DNA of 64,000 nucleotides from DATMER01 sp035556715 (GTDB lineage Bacteria > Acidobacteriota > Thermoanaerobaculia > Multivoradales > UBA5704): contig DATMER010000091.1 in assembly GCA_035556715.1 (NCBI GenBank), positions 16,658 through 80,657 of the forward strand, read 5' to 3'. Shown in pieces: positions 51,275-60,071 of the stretch. How positions within the stretch are numbered: the stretch's first letter is position 1; every line of letters starts with the position of its first letter. The position numbers and the translations under genes are program-made. The notes under the pieces are model-generated. The model worked only from the letters and a program-made list of their open reading frames with translations, made no database searches and was not told where the DNA came from.

Positions 51275-52375
51275 ATGGAGATCGAGGCATATCGGCTGGC
51301 CAAGTTCGTGGCCCGGTGCTGGAGCGAGCCGCTGGGTCTGACCCTGGATGTCCGCGCGCTGGGCGGCGGGATGGAGTCGACGGCCGTGGCCGAGGTCACG
51401 GCGCGCTTCTCCGACGCCCGGGGGCGGCCGCGCTCGGCCCGCTTCGTGATCAAGCTGCTGGAGGGGAAGCCCGCCCGGGAGGCGGACATCTATCAGCGCC
51501 TGGTGTCTCCGCTCGGCGGCGGGATCGCTCCGGCCCTGCTCGGGGTCGAGCGCGAGGGGCCCGCGAGATGCCTTCTGTTCCTGGAACGGGTAAGGCCGGT
51601 CCGGCGCTGGCCCTGGAGGGACGAGGAGGCTGCCCGGCGCCTGCTCGACCGGCTGGCACACCTCCACGCCACGGCGGATTCGGCCCAGGCACAGGAGGTC
51701 CTGTCGGACTGGGACTATGAGGGCGAGCTCGCCGAGCGGACCCGGCTGGCTGCCGAAGTCCTGGAGGCGATGCCCCGGGACGAGGCCTTCCTCCGCCTGC
51801 GCAGCGGGCTCGGTCCTCTGCGGCGCATGGAGGAGGCGTTGCCGGAGCTCCGGCGGCAGCTCCTCGCCTTCGCCCCTCTCGGCACGACTGCGATCCACGG
51901 CGACGCCCATCCGGGCAACGTCCTGGTCCGTTCCGGGAACCGGCCGGTGCTCCTCGACTGGGGCCGGGCACGCCTCGGCTCGCCCCTGGAGGACGTCAGC
52001 TCCTGGCTGCAGTCCCTCGGCTACTGGGAGCCCGCGGCGAAGCGGCGGCACGACACGCTCCTGGCCGGCTACCTCGCGGCGCGCGGTCTGCCGGCCCGCG
52101 CGGACCGCGACCTGAGGGACGCCTACTGGCTGGCAGGGGCTTCGAACGCCCTCTCCGGAGCCCTGCTCGTCCACCTCCGGACCGCGTGCGACGCCCCGCC
52201 GGGGAGCCGGCAGCGGACCGCGGCGGTGCAGGCGGCTGAGGACGCCTTGCGGGTCATCCGCCGCGCGGATGCGTGCTGGCGGGAGGCCCGGGCTCCTCGA
52301 ACCCACCTTCAAGATGCCCGCGATCGTCATACGACACTACCTGGCCGGTCTCTCCCTCCCAATCCAGCTCCGTAA
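51275..52375 (+). CDS. Aminoglycoside phosphotransferase (APH)-family kinase
   Basis: A 366-residue protein kinase-like enzyme. ATP-lobe Lys is in RFVIKLLEGKPAREADIYQRL. The catalytic loop is TAIHGDAHPGNVLVRSG (HGD-x-HPGN) and the Mg-binding motif is LLDWGRARLGSPLEDVSSWL (DWG in place of DFD). These are typical of APH/choline kinase folds acting on small molecules; antibiotic resistance is not implied. ATG 51275 is chosen because the frame upstream is antisense to nhaA. The 3' end overlaps the convergent histidine phosphatase by 122 bp, so the last ~40 residues are low-complexity and may be read-through. Confidence 0.78.
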   Translation: MEIEAYRLAKFVARCWSEPLGLTLDVRALGGGMESTAVAEVTARFSDARGRPRSARFVIKLLEGKPAREADIYQRLVSPLGGGIAPALLGVEREGPARCLLFLERVRPVRRWPWRDEEAARRLLDRLAHLHATADSAQAQEVLSDWDYEGELAERTRLAAEVLEAMPRDEAFLRLRSGLGPLRRMEEALPELRRQLLAFAPLGTTAIHGDAHPGNVLVRSGNRPVLLDWGRARLGSPLEDVSSWLQSLGYWEPAAKRRHDTLLAGYLAARGLPARADRDLRDAYWLAGASNALSGALLVHLRTACDAPPGSRQRTAAVQAAEDALRVIRRADACWREARAPRTHLQDARDRHTTLPGRSLPPNPAP

Positions 52376-52925
52376 GGCTGCAGTTCTCCGGCCGGTAGCG
52401 CTCCCAGCAGGCCGCTCCGTTCCCGCGCAGGCAGCCGACGATCTGGCTGATGACTCCGGCGTGAGTCACCACGGCGATCCGCTCGCCGGGATGAGCCGCG
52501 GCGATGCGGCGGACAGCTTCGAGACTGCGCTCCCGCAGCTCGCGATAACTCTCTCCCCCCGGCCACCGGAAGCCCTCGTCGTCCTGGCGCAGGTTCGCCT
52601 TCCAGAGGCCGGGATGGAGCCGCTGGACCTCCGCCACCGGCCAGCCGTCCACCTCCCCGCAGTGGATCTCCCGCAGGTCGGGCTCCAATCGGAGCTCCGC
52701 GCCGGCAGCCGTCGCGACCGGCCGGGCCGTCTGCTGGGCACGGAGAAGAGGACTCGCATAGACAACGGAGACCGGCTCGGAGGAAATGCGGCGGGCAAGG
52801 CAGGCAACCTGAAGCCGCCCTCGATCGCTCAGGGACGTGTCCGTCCACCCGCTCATCCGCAAGCCCCCCGAGCTGTTGCCGGCCGTGTGGCCATGACGGA
52901 TGAGGATCAGGCGCGTCGCCGCCAT
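52254..52925 (-). CDS. Histidine phosphatase family protein (phosphoglycerate-mutase-like)
   Basis: A 223-residue protein with the RHG motif (LILIRHGHTAGNSSG), YASPLLRAQQTARPVA, LREIHCGEVDGW, and the second catalytic His in RIAVVTHAGVISQIVG. These give the phosphohistidine mechanism; relatives include alpha-ribazole phosphatase and GpmB. Its substrate is unknown. It overlaps the convergent kinase gene at its 3' end. The second copy of the dispersed element begins 40 bp upstream of its start. Confidence 0.88.
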   Translation of the reverse strand: MAATRLILIRHGHTAGNSSGGLRMSGWTDTSLSDRGRLQVACLARRISSEPVSVVYASPLLRAQQTARPVATAAGAELRLEPDLREIHCGEVDGWPVAEVQRLHPGLWKANLRQDDEGFRWPGGESYRELRERSLEAVRRIAAAHPGERIAVVTHAGVISQIVGCLRGNGAACWERYRPENCSLTELDWEGETGQVVSYDDRGHLEGGFEEPGPPASTHPRGG

Positions 52926-53165
52926 GCCCCCATACTACCGGTTCGCCGACCCCCGGGTACAAAGCCCATGAGCGGCGGGCCCCGCCTCCGAGCCCGCCGA
53001 ACCTCATGGGTCCATCGTCTGTCAAAGAACTTGAAGAAGCGGCGAGCCGGCTTCTGCCCGCCCTCTTTCGATTCCCTTCCTACGAGTGCGGATTCCCTTC
53101 CGTCTAGACGCACCGGCCCGGAGCCTCGTAAGCCTGTATCGAAGGTCACGCAAGGAGGTTTTGAG

Positions 53166-53402
53166 ATGGCAATCCTGTTTCTCTCCATGAGCTTTCCCAC
53201 CCTGCAGACGTCGAGCAGCCGGGTACCCGACTTCAGCGCGCAGCACACCGTCCCCGGGATCGGCGAGGCAGGGCACCGCTCGGCAGATCCGGACAGTACT
53301 CCGGCAGGGAGGGATGCAGCCGTTCCGCGTTCGGCCGCGGAAGAAGGCACCGGAGCCGCCTCCGGTTCTCCAGACAGTTTCCTCCTCCGGTTCCGCTCCT
53401 GA
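53166..53402 (+). CDS. Conserved short ORF of the dispersed element (78 aa), function unknown
   Basis: ATG 53166 follows AAGGAGG by 8 bases. The product begins MAILFLSMSFPTLQTSSSRV and ends LLRFRS, aligned over its length with the 84-residue product at 18610. Shared: hydrophobic N-terminus, MSFPxLQT, SSxVP, TVPxI, SADxxS, AAV, GxG and the exact C-terminal hexamer. Conserved start, stop and ribosome site with in-frame indels point to translation, though nucleotide conservation also extends outside the frame. It may be a small secreted peptide, or the frame may be a by-product of a conserved RNA. Confidence 0.55.
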   Translation: MAILFLSMSFPTLQTSSSRVPDFSAQHTVPGIGEAGHRSADPDSTPAGRDAAVPRSAAEEGTGAASGSPDSFLLRFRS

Positions 53403-53493
53403 TCCCGTGAAATAGTCCCGCCCCTCCCCGCTGTCCAGACGTACCCGCTTTTCTGCTCCCTCCGAAAGCCGCTCCGCCCGTCCCCGCGCTCCG

Positions 53494-53776
53494 TTGACCC
53501 GTCCAAAGTTCTGTTGAGCCGAAGAAAATTCTATTGAGCGGTCCAGCGAAATTTTTAGCGATCCGGAGCAGCTCTGGACGGCTAAATCTTCCATTGAACC
53601 GTCCAAAGTTTCTTTGACGCGTTCGGTGGAACTTTTAGGCGTCCGGAGAAATTCTGACGCGCCAAAAATTCTTTTGAGCCGTCGATTCTCCCGTTGAGCC
53701 GTCCAGCGGAATTTTTAGCGGTTCAGAGCAGCTCTGGACGGCTAAAAATTCCGTTGAGCCGTCGAGAGAGAGCGCC
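53494..53776. repeat. 20-bp-period array D (same family as array C)
   Basis: About 14 units including TTGACCCGTCCAAAGTTCTG, TTGAGCCGTCGATTCTCCCG and TTGAGCCGTCCAGCGGAATT. Two hairpin-bearing units (GGAGCAGCTCTGG near 53561 and CAGAGCAGCTCTGG near 53719) are each followed by ACGGCTAAA, as in array C. Unit order matches array C apart from one or two missing units. The array ends 20 bp before the stop of the LolC/E-type gene. Confidence 0.9.
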
Positions 53777-53795
53777 TAACTGCCTAACAAAATTT

Positions 53796-55019
53796 CTACT
53801 CGTACCGCAGAGCCGAAGAAGGATCCACCCGCGCCGCCCGCCAGGCCGGCAGGAAGCAGGCGAGCAGGGTCACGCCGAGCGCGAAGCCCACGATCGCCAT
53901 GATGTCCTCGAGCTCCACCCGGAAGGGGACCGAGCGGATGAAGTAGATGGCCGCCACCTCGGAATCGAAGCGGATCAGCTCGAAGCGGGTGAGCACCCAG
54001 GATGTCCCCCAGCCGATGGCCACGCCGAGCAAAGTCCCCAGCGTCCCCAGGAAACCGGCATAGAGGAGGAAGATCAGCCGCAGGCTCCCCGGCCGGAGGC
54101 CCAGCGCCCCGAGGAGGCCGATGTCCCTCATCCGCTCCCGCACCAGGACCACCAGGGTCGAGGCCACGTTGAAGGTCGAGACCAGCACGATCAGCCCTAG
54201 CACCAGGAAGAGCGCGATCTGCTGCAGCTTGAGCGCCGTGAACAGCTCGCGGTTGAGCTGCCGCCAGTCGGTGACCACGAAGTCGGGCTCCAGCAGCCGG
54301 GTCGCCGCCTCGGCGATGCGCGGCGCCTCGTTCGGCTCCGAGACCGTGAACTCCAGGAGGTCCACCGAAGCCTCCACGCCCATCAGGGCCTCGACCCGCG
54401 CGCGGTCCAGGAGCACCCAGCTCCGGTCGAACTCGGCGAATCCGGTCGAGAACGTGCCGTTCACCTTCAGGCTCTGGTAGCGAAACCGGGGCCGGCCGTC
54501 CTGGAACCCCAGCGCCACCAGCCGGAGGACGTCGCCCGGCTTGGCTTTCAGCCGCTCCGCCAGGTCCTCCCCGAGCACGGCGCCGGGGATGCCGTCGACC
54601 GTGGCGAGCTGCTCGGCGCTGGCCGTGAGCTGACCGCCGCCCGGGTCCACTCCGCGCAGGATGACCTCGGTCCCCTGGGGAGTGGCGTCGCCGGAAAGTG
54701 CTCCCTGTCCGTAGGCGACCCGGCCGATCTTCTCGACGCCGGGGATGGCCTCCAGCTCCCTCTCCCGCGCGGCGTCGAGGCTCGCCTCGGTCCCGACCGG
54801 GTAGGCGATCACCGCGGCGTTGCCCCGCACCAGCTTGCCCTGGAGGTCCTCCCGGTAGCCGGTCATCAGGGCCATGGCGATGACCATGGCCGTGACCCCG
54901 AGCGCCGTGGCCAGGAGCGCGGCCCGGGCCGTGCCGTCCAGCAGCCGGCTGCGGTGGCCGCGCAGGAAGCGCCAAGCGATGACCCAGGAGAGCGGGCCTT
55001 TGAGGAGACGGGATTCCAT
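53796..55019 (-). CDS. LolC/LolE-type lipoprotein-releasing ABC permease
   Basis: A 407-residue FtsX-family permease. An N-terminal helix (SWVIAWRFLRGHRSRLLDGTARAALLATALGVTAMVIAMALMTG) precedes a periplasmic MacB-like domain (~50-270) and three C-terminal helices, with LVSTFNVASTLVVLVRERMRDIGLLGALGLRPGSLRLIFL typical of LolC/E. It would extract lipoproteins from the inner membrane with LolD. No lolD is adjacent; the upstream gene is carA, ten bases away on the same strand. Ending PSSALRYE is family-typical. Confidence 0.85.
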   Translation of the reverse strand: MESRLLKGPLSWVIAWRFLRGHRSRLLDGTARAALLATALGVTAMVIAMALMTGYREDLQGKLVRGNAAVIAYPVGTEASLDAARERELEAIPGVEKIGRVAYGQGALSGDATPQGTEVILRGVDPGGGQLTASAEQLATVDGIPGAVLGEDLAERLKAKPGDVLRLVALGFQDGRPRFRYQSLKVNGTFSTGFAEFDRSWVLLDRARVEALMGVEASVDLLEFTVSEPNEAPRIAEAATRLLEPDFVVTDWRQLNRELFTALKLQQIALFLVLGLIVLVSTFNVASTLVVLVRERMRDIGLLGALGLRPGSLRLIFLLYAGFLGTLGTLLGVAIGWGTSWVLTRFELIRFDSEVAAIYFIRSVPFRVELEDIMAIVGFALGVTLLACFLPAWRAARVDPSSALRYE

Positions 55020-55028
55020 CCCTCTAGA

Positions 55029-56135
55029 CTACTTCCTGCAGACCTTTTCCAGGAACTGGTCGAAGACCCCCGCCGCGTCGTGGGGTCCGGGCGCGGCCTC
55101 GGGGTGGTACTGGACCGAGAAGACCGGCCTGCCCGACACGGCGAACCCCTCCACCGTGCCGTCATTCAGGTTCACCTCGGTGACCACGCAGGAGGCGGGC
55201 AGCGAACCCGGCTCCACGGCAAAACCGTGGTTCTGGCTGGTGATGGCCACCTTCCCGGTCACCACGTCGCGCACCGGCTGGTTGCCTCCATGGTGCCCGA
55301 ACTTGAGCTTGAAGGTCCGCCCTCCCATAGCCAGCCCCAGGAGCTGATGCCCCAGGCAGATCCCCAGCACCGGACGGGACGACTCCACCAGCTCGCGAAC
55401 TGCATCGATGATCCCGGTCAGAGGCTCGGGGTCCCCCGGTCCGTTGGAGAGCACGACCCCGTCCACCGGCAGGGCGAGGACTTCCGAGGCCGGGGTCCGG
55501 GCCGGCAGCACGGTCAGCCGCGCCCCCCGCGCCGCGAGCGAGCGCAGGATGTTGGTCTTGATCCCGAAGTCGTATACCGCCAGATGGCACCGCTCCACCC
55601 CCTCCGCGGCAATCTCATGGATCTCCGCGCAGGTCACCTCGTCCACCAGCGCCCGGCCGGTCATGGCCGGGAAGCCGGCGAGCTCGGACCGCAGGGCGTC
55701 CACGTCCGAGCGCTCCGTGGTGAGGACGCCGCGCAGGGCTCCCCGCTCCCGCAGCCTCCGAACAACGGCCCGGGTGTCGATCCCCTGCATTGCCGGCACC
55801 CCGAAACCCCGCATGTAGGAGACCAGGCTCTCTCCGCCCTGGCCCGAGGGCTTGACCGTGAAGCGCCGGGCGATGAACCCCTCCACCCAGGGGTGGGCCG
55901 ACTCGGCGAAGTCCGGTCCCGTGCCGTAGTTGCCGATGTGCGGCTGGGTCATGACCACTATCTGGCCGCGGTAGGAGGGATCGGTGAGCACCTCCTGGTA
56001 GCCGGTCATGGAGGTGTTGAACACGACCTCGCCGAAACGGGTCCCGGGGGAGACGGCTTCCCCTTCGAAGGCGCTGCCGTCTTCGAGGAGCAGGAGGCCG
56101 GTAGAATGCGAGGGGGTCTTCAAGGCTGTTCGCAA
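55029..56135 (-). CDS. carA: Carbamoyl-phosphate synthase small subunit
   Basis: A 368-residue glutamine amidotransferase subunit. The N-domain has LLLEDGSAFEGEA, FGEVVFNTSMTGYQEVLTDPSY and GNYGTGPDFAES; the class I amidotransferase domain has PVLGICLGHQLLGLAMG (nucleophile Cys), GNQPV and FSVQYHPEAAPGPHD (catalytic His-Glu). It supplies ammonia to CarB for arginine and pyrimidine synthesis. carB is not present in the window. ArgR-type control is possible given argR at 4 kb, but I see no ARG box. Confidence 0.96.
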   Translation of the reverse strand: MRTALKTPSHSTGLLLLEDGSAFEGEAVSPGTRFGEVVFNTSMTGYQEVLTDPSYRGQIVVMTQPHIGNYGTGPDFAESAHPWVEGFIARRFTVKPSGQGGESLVSYMRGFGVPAMQGIDTRAVVRRLRERGALRGVLTTERSDVDALRSELAGFPAMTGRALVDEVTCAEIHEIAAEGVERCHLAVYDFGIKTNILRSLAARGARLTVLPARTPASEVLALPVDGVVLSNGPGDPEPLTGIIDAVRELVESSRPVLGICLGHQLLGLAMGGRTFKLKFGHHGGNQPVRDVVTGKVAITSQNHGFAVEPGSLPASCVVTEVNLNDGTVEGFAVSGRPVFSVQYHPEAAPGPHDAAGVFDQFLEKVCRK

Positions 56136-56206
56136 TTAGATTGGCGAGAAGCGGGCGACAGGGTATCATGTCCGGCAGCGAACCCGTCCCTGAGAGGTAT
56201 TCGAGC

Positions 56207-56974
56207 ATGCGCCGCACGACTTCGGCTCTTCTGACTGTCCTCGCCCTGTTGCTGGCCGCCCCTCTGGCCGCCTACACCGTCTACTTCAAGGACGGCCGCA
56301 CCCTGAACACCAAGGGGAAGCCGCGGATCGCCAACGGCCTCGCCGTGGTCACGCTGCCCAACGGCACCCAGGCCTCGTTCGACGCGAAGCTGATCGACGA
56401 CAGGAAGACCGAAGAGATGAACAAGAGGGACCTCGGCGCAGCCGAGATCCTGGACCAGGGGAACAGCCGGCCTCAGCAGGCCGCTCCACCGCCGCCGCAG
56501 CAGCCGGAGAGGCGCCTCTCCGACATTGCGGCCCGCGACATCGGGCCGCGCGACCAGCCCGCCACCCGGCCGGTGAGCCCGGGCCGCTCCAACCGGTCCG
56601 GGGCCGCCGACCTCCTCAGGGCGTCGCGCGCCCCTCATGGCGACGCCGCGCTCGCCTCCGAGCTGAAGCAGTTCTTCGTGGGCCAGAAGGCCGAGGGCGT
56701 GGAGATCTTCCAGGGCGCCCAGGCCAGCCGTCCTCTGGCCCAGGTCACCACCAGCTCCGAGAGCGCGGTCTTCCGCGCCCTGCTCACCGGCGCCAACGCC
56801 CTGCTGCACATCCGCGGCCGCTACCCGCAGAAGGTGGACGGGATCGAGCTGCTCATGGTCAGTCCCGACGGGGAACGGGCCGGGCAGTTCACCCTCACGC
56901 CGCAGATGGCCGAGGACCTGGTCGCCAAGCGGGTCGGGCTGGTGGCGTTCTTCCTGGACAATGTCCAGTTCTGA
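56207..56974 (+). CDS. Exported hypothetical protein
   Basis: A 255-residue protein; ATG 56207 follows GAGAGG and begins a signal peptide (MRRTTSALLTVLALLLAAPLAA). The mature N-terminus TVYFKDGRTLNTKGKPRIANGLAVVTLPNG resembles short SPOR/SH3-like beta domains in outer-envelope proteins. A proline/glutamine linker (PPPPQQPERR) separates it from a C-terminal alpha/beta domain (IEIFQGAQ-like, ALLTGANALLHIRGRYPQKVDGIELLMVS). It is divergent from carA and upstream of the ABC importer. Function is unknown. Confidence 0.7.
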   Translation: MRRTTSALLTVLALLLAAPLAAYTVYFKDGRTLNTKGKPRIANGLAVVTLPNGTQASFDAKLIDDRKTEEMNKRDLGAAEILDQGNSRPQQAAPPPPQQPERRLSDIAARDIGPRDQPATRPVSPGRSNRSGAADLLRASRAPHGDAALASELKQFFVGQKAEGVEIFQGAQASRPLAQVTTSSESAVFRALLTGANALLHIRGRYPQKVDGIELLMVSPDGERAGQFTLTPQMAEDLVAKRVGLVAFFLDNVQF

Positions 56975-57166
56975 CCCTCTGTCCCGATTCCTCCCACTGG
57001 AGACACTTTAGAGCCAGCTTCATGGCTCCCTGTTAAGGATTTCTTGCAACGGATCGGGGGGGATTTCCGCCCCCATCCAGGGGCGTCATGTCGAGGGAGT
57101 ACACCGACGCCCGCTTTTCGGAAAACACCACCGGAGCAGGCCCCTATCCCTGGGAGGCGAACTGAC

Positions 57167-57931
57167 ATGAAGTCTCGTTTGGAGCCCATCCTCTTGCCCG
57201 CCGCCGTAGCCGTCCTGTTCGTGCTCGGCTGGCACTTCGCCGTCAAGTGGACGGGGAGCGACATCTTCCCGACTCCGGAGATGGTGGTCACCGGCACCGT
57301 GGAGCTGGCCCGCAAGGGCGTCCTCTTCAAGTACGTGGTGGCGTCGCTCTTCCGGGTCACCACCGGCTACCTGCTGGCCATGTTCATCGGCATCCCGCTG
57401 GGGCTGATGATGGGCTGGTTCGGCCGCGCCCGACTGGCGTTCAACCCGGCGATCCAGGTGCTGCGGCCGATCTCGCCCATCGCCTGGATCCCCATCGCCA
57501 TCCTCTGGTTCGGGGTGAGCGACCTGGCGCCGATCTTCCTGATCTTCCTGGCCAGCCTGTTCCCCATCACCACCGCGGCCATGGCGGCGGTGCAGAACAT
57601 CCAGCTCGTCTATATCCGCGCCGCCCGCAACTTCGGCATCACGGGGCTGGCGCTGTTCAAGAAAGTCGTGTTCCCGGCGGCCCTGCCGCAGATCCTCACC
57701 GGCCTGCGGCTGGCCTTGGGAGTTGCCTGGCTGGTCGTGGTGGCCGCCGAGATGATCGCGGTCAACTCCGGGCTCGGCTACCTGATCATCGACGCCCGCA
57801 ACGCCGGCAAGCGCTACGACCTCGTCGTGGCGGGCATGGTCCTCATCGGCCTCATCGGCCTGGGACTGGACTACCTGGTGCGGCGGATGGAGAACCTCGA
57901 CCAGGTGCGCTGGGGGTTGAGCCGGCAGTGA
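57167..57931 (+). CDS. ABC importer permease (SsuC/NrtB/TauC type)
   Basis: A 254-residue permease; ATG 57167 follows GGGAGGCG. Five to six membrane segments and the EAA loop (RAARNFGITGLALFKKVVFPAALPQILTGLRLALGVAWLVVVAAEM) mark it as a nitrate/sulfonate/taurine-type permease. It is 25 bp upstream of the first ATPase and followed by the substrate-binding protein with in-frame UGA and a second ATPase. It forms the membrane channel of this importer; the substrate is unknown. Confidence 0.9.
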   Translation: MKSRLEPILLPAAVAVLFVLGWHFAVKWTGSDIFPTPEMVVTGTVELARKGVLFKYVVASLFRVTTGYLLAMFIGIPLGLMMGWFGRARLAFNPAIQVLRPISPIAWIPIAILWFGVSDLAPIFLIFLASLFPITTAAMAAVQNIQLVYIRAARNFGITGLALFKKVVFPAALPQILTGLRLALGVAWLVVVAAEMIAVNSGLGYLIIDARNAGKRYDLVVAGMVLIGLIGLGLDYLVRRMENLDQVRWGLSRQ

Positions 57932-57956
57932 GGCGCTCGAACGTGGAGGAGCGGGG

Positions 57957-58829
57957 ATGATCGCAGCCGTCAAGAGACCTGGCTCGGCCCTGGTGGCTAC
58001 CGCCGTGCGGCCCAAGATCTCCATCCGGCAGCTCTGGATGACCTTCCCGGCCAAGGATCGGGACTCCCAGCCCGTCCATGTCCTGGAGGACATCACCCTG
58101 GACGTGCGGGAAGGGGAGTTCATCTGCCTCGTCGGCCCGTCGGGCTGCGGCAAGTCCACGCTCCTCAACATCGCCGGCGGCTTCCTCAAGGCCACCGCCG
58201 GGGAGATGCTGGTGGACGGGAGCCTCGTGGAGGGACCCGACCCGAGGAGGATCTTCATCTTCCAGGAAAACGGCGTGTTCCCCTGGATGACGGTCGAGGA
58301 GAACGTCGGCTTCGGCGTGAAGCGGGCCACCGAGTCGGAGCGCCGGGACCTGGTCCGCCACTACGTCGAGATGGTGGGGCTCTCCGGCTTCGAGCGCACC
58401 TACCCGCGGGAGCTCTCCGGCGGCATGAAACAGCGCGTGGAGATCGCCCGCGCCCTGGCCGCCGAGCCGGACGTCCTCTTCATGGACGAGCCCTTCGGCG
58501 CCCTCGACTACCTCACCCGCCTCCGCCTGCGCCACGAGGTGATCCAGATCTGGCAACGCGAGAGGCGGACCGTCCTCTTCGTCACCCACGACGTGGAAGA
58601 GGCCGTCCAGCTCGCCGACCGCGTCGTGGTCATGGGCCGCCGCCCCTCGCGCATTCGCGCCATCCTGCCGGTTCCCGCGCCCCGGCCCCGGAACCTCGAC
58701 GACCCGGTCTGCCGGGAGCTGCGCGACGAGATCTTCGGCATCATGGGCCTCGATCACCATGGTCAACGGATCGCCGGGCCCGCCACGGCCATGATGCCGG
58801 TCCAGGGCGCCGAGGAAACCCTCCACTAG
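57957..58829 (+). CDS. ABC importer ATPase 1 (SsuB/NrtD type)
   Basis: A 290-residue ATPase: Walker A GPSGCGKST, Q-loop IFQENGVFPWMTVEENV, signature LSGGMKQRVEIARALA, Walker B VLFMDEPFGALD and H-switch VTHDVEEAVQLADRV. GGAG precedes the ATG. It is highly similar to ATPase 2 at 60072 (most residues identical from the SQPV-VLEDITLDVREGEFIC region onward), indicating tandem duplication. The two may form a heterodimer or be alternatives. Confidence 0.93.
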   Translation: MIAAVKRPGSALVATAVRPKISIRQLWMTFPAKDRDSQPVHVLEDITLDVREGEFICLVGPSGCGKSTLLNIAGGFLKATAGEMLVDGSLVEGPDPRRIFIFQENGVFPWMTVEENVGFGVKRATESERRDLVRHYVEMVGLSGFERTYPRELSGGMKQRVEIARALAAEPDVLFMDEPFGALDYLTRLRLRHEVIQIWQRERRTVLFVTHDVEEAVQLADRVVVMGRRPSRIRAILPVPAPRPRNLDDPVCRELRDEIFGIMGLDHHGQRIAGPATAMMPVQGAEETLH

Positions 58830-58914
58830 GATCTGTCCCGCATTCTCCGGTGGGGCACACTTACGGTCAGAAACATCGCATGGCTATTTGTTGATCTGGA
58901 GGGAGGATGCATCC

Positions 58915-59973
58915 ATGAGCAAGCTGATGAAGGTCGCGCTCGGATCAGTGGTCTTCTGGCTGGGGCTGACGATCCTGCACGCCTGGCTGAACCTGGGCTT
59001 CAGCCCGGCCAGCCTGCTGAGCAAGAAGAAAGAGGTGGCAGAAGAGACCCGCTTCCGCGTGGGCTTCCTGCCGGTGACCTGACACCTCACGTGCCCCGTC
59101 ACGGACTGGATCAACAAGAACCAGGCCGGGGAGGGGTTCTACGAGCCCGTGAGGTTCAACGGTTTCCCCGAAATCAAGGAGTCCCTGCTCGCCGGCCACC
59201 TGCCGGCGACCTTCATGCTGGCCCCCATGGCCATGGCCCTGAGCCAGCAGGGCGTGCCGATGAAGATCGTCTACCTCGGCCACCGGGACGGGACGGCCCT
59301 GATGGTGCACAAGGACTCGGGCATCCTGACCGTGGCCGACCTGCGCGGCAAGCGGGTGGCGATCCCCAACCGCTTCTCGAACCAGCACATGCTGCTGCGC
59401 AAGGCGCTCAGGGACCAGGGGATGACCATCGCCGACGTCGAGCTCCTGGAGATGCCGCCACCGGACATGCCCGCGGCGCTCTACTCCAAGTCGGTGGACG
59501 CCATCACCTCCGGAGAGCCCTTCATGGCCCAGACCGAGATGGACGGCTACGGCCGGGTGCTCTTCCAGGCCAAGGAGATCTGGCCCGACTTCATCTCCTG
59601 CGTGCTGGTGGTCTCGCAGAAAACCATCGACGAGAACCCGCAGTGGGTGCAGCAGCTCGTCACCGGCATCGCCAAGAGCGGCCTCTGGCTGGAGGGGGGC
59701 ATGGATAACCGCATGGCCGCGGCCGACGCCGTGGCAAAGAACTACTACAACCAGGATCCGCGGCTCCTCTCCTTCGTGCTCAGCAAGCCGCCGGACCGGG
59801 TGAAGTACTCCAAGCTCCGGCTCGCCCGCCAGGACTTCCAGGAGATCCACGACCTGGCCCTGGAGGCGGGGATCCTGGACAAGCCGATGCAGTTCGAGGA
59901 TTACGCCGACCCGCGCTTCTCCGAGAACACCACGGGCGTCGGCCCCCACCCCTGGCAGCCGGCCGGGGGGTGA
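58915..59973 (+). CDS. ABC importer substrate-binding protein with in-frame UGA: predicted selenoprotein
   Basis: ATG 58915 follows GGAGGGAGG. After an N-terminal membrane anchor/signal (VVFWLGLTILHAWLNLGF), codon 56 is TGA (59080-59082); the frame then continues without another stop to 59973, giving 352 residues. The context is RVGFLPVT-U-HLTCPVTDWINK. In NrtA/SsuA-type relatives that I recall, this position is Cys (VTCHLTCPVTD). The protein thus has U56 and C60 as a possible metal or redox pair. The rest is a complete binding-protein fold: VPMKIVYLGHRDGTALMVHKDSG, LRGKRVAIPNRFSNQHMLLRKAL, PPPDMPAALYSKSVDAITSGEPF. Without UGA decoding only the 55-residue leader would be made. SECIS candidates downstream are weak. 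Confidence 0.8.
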
Positions 59974-60071
59974 GGGCCTCCTGTCACGCTTCCATTCCCT
60001 CGCCGCACTCTAGCTACAACCGGTTTCGGTGGCTGTTCTTATTTTTTGTTTTTCTTGGAGGGAGGACTCGA

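Larger units (their letters stand above)
52965..53776 (+). mobile_element. Dispersed composite element, copy 2: hairpin, short ORF, 20-bp array
   Basis: Collinear with 18410-19250 over its whole length. It starts with the hairpin CCCATGAG...CTCATGGG (52965-53010), then TCCATCG-TGTCAAAGAAC, TACGAGTG-GGATTC-CTTCCGTCTAGACGC, AAGGAGG with a 78-codon frame (53166-53402), a linker (CCCGCTTTTC, GCCGCTC, GCCCGTCC) and a 20-bp array (53494-53776). Divergence from copy 1 is substantial (roughly a quarter to a third of bases by eye) and spread evenly, so the duplication is old and the architecture has been kept. Confidence 0.85.

Noticed and set aside
52269..53402. Long plus-strand frame running from the phosphatase antisense into the short ORF
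   Set aside because: The first two thirds are antisense of the histidine phosphatase; the conserved ribosome site and the second copy show that translation starts at 53166.
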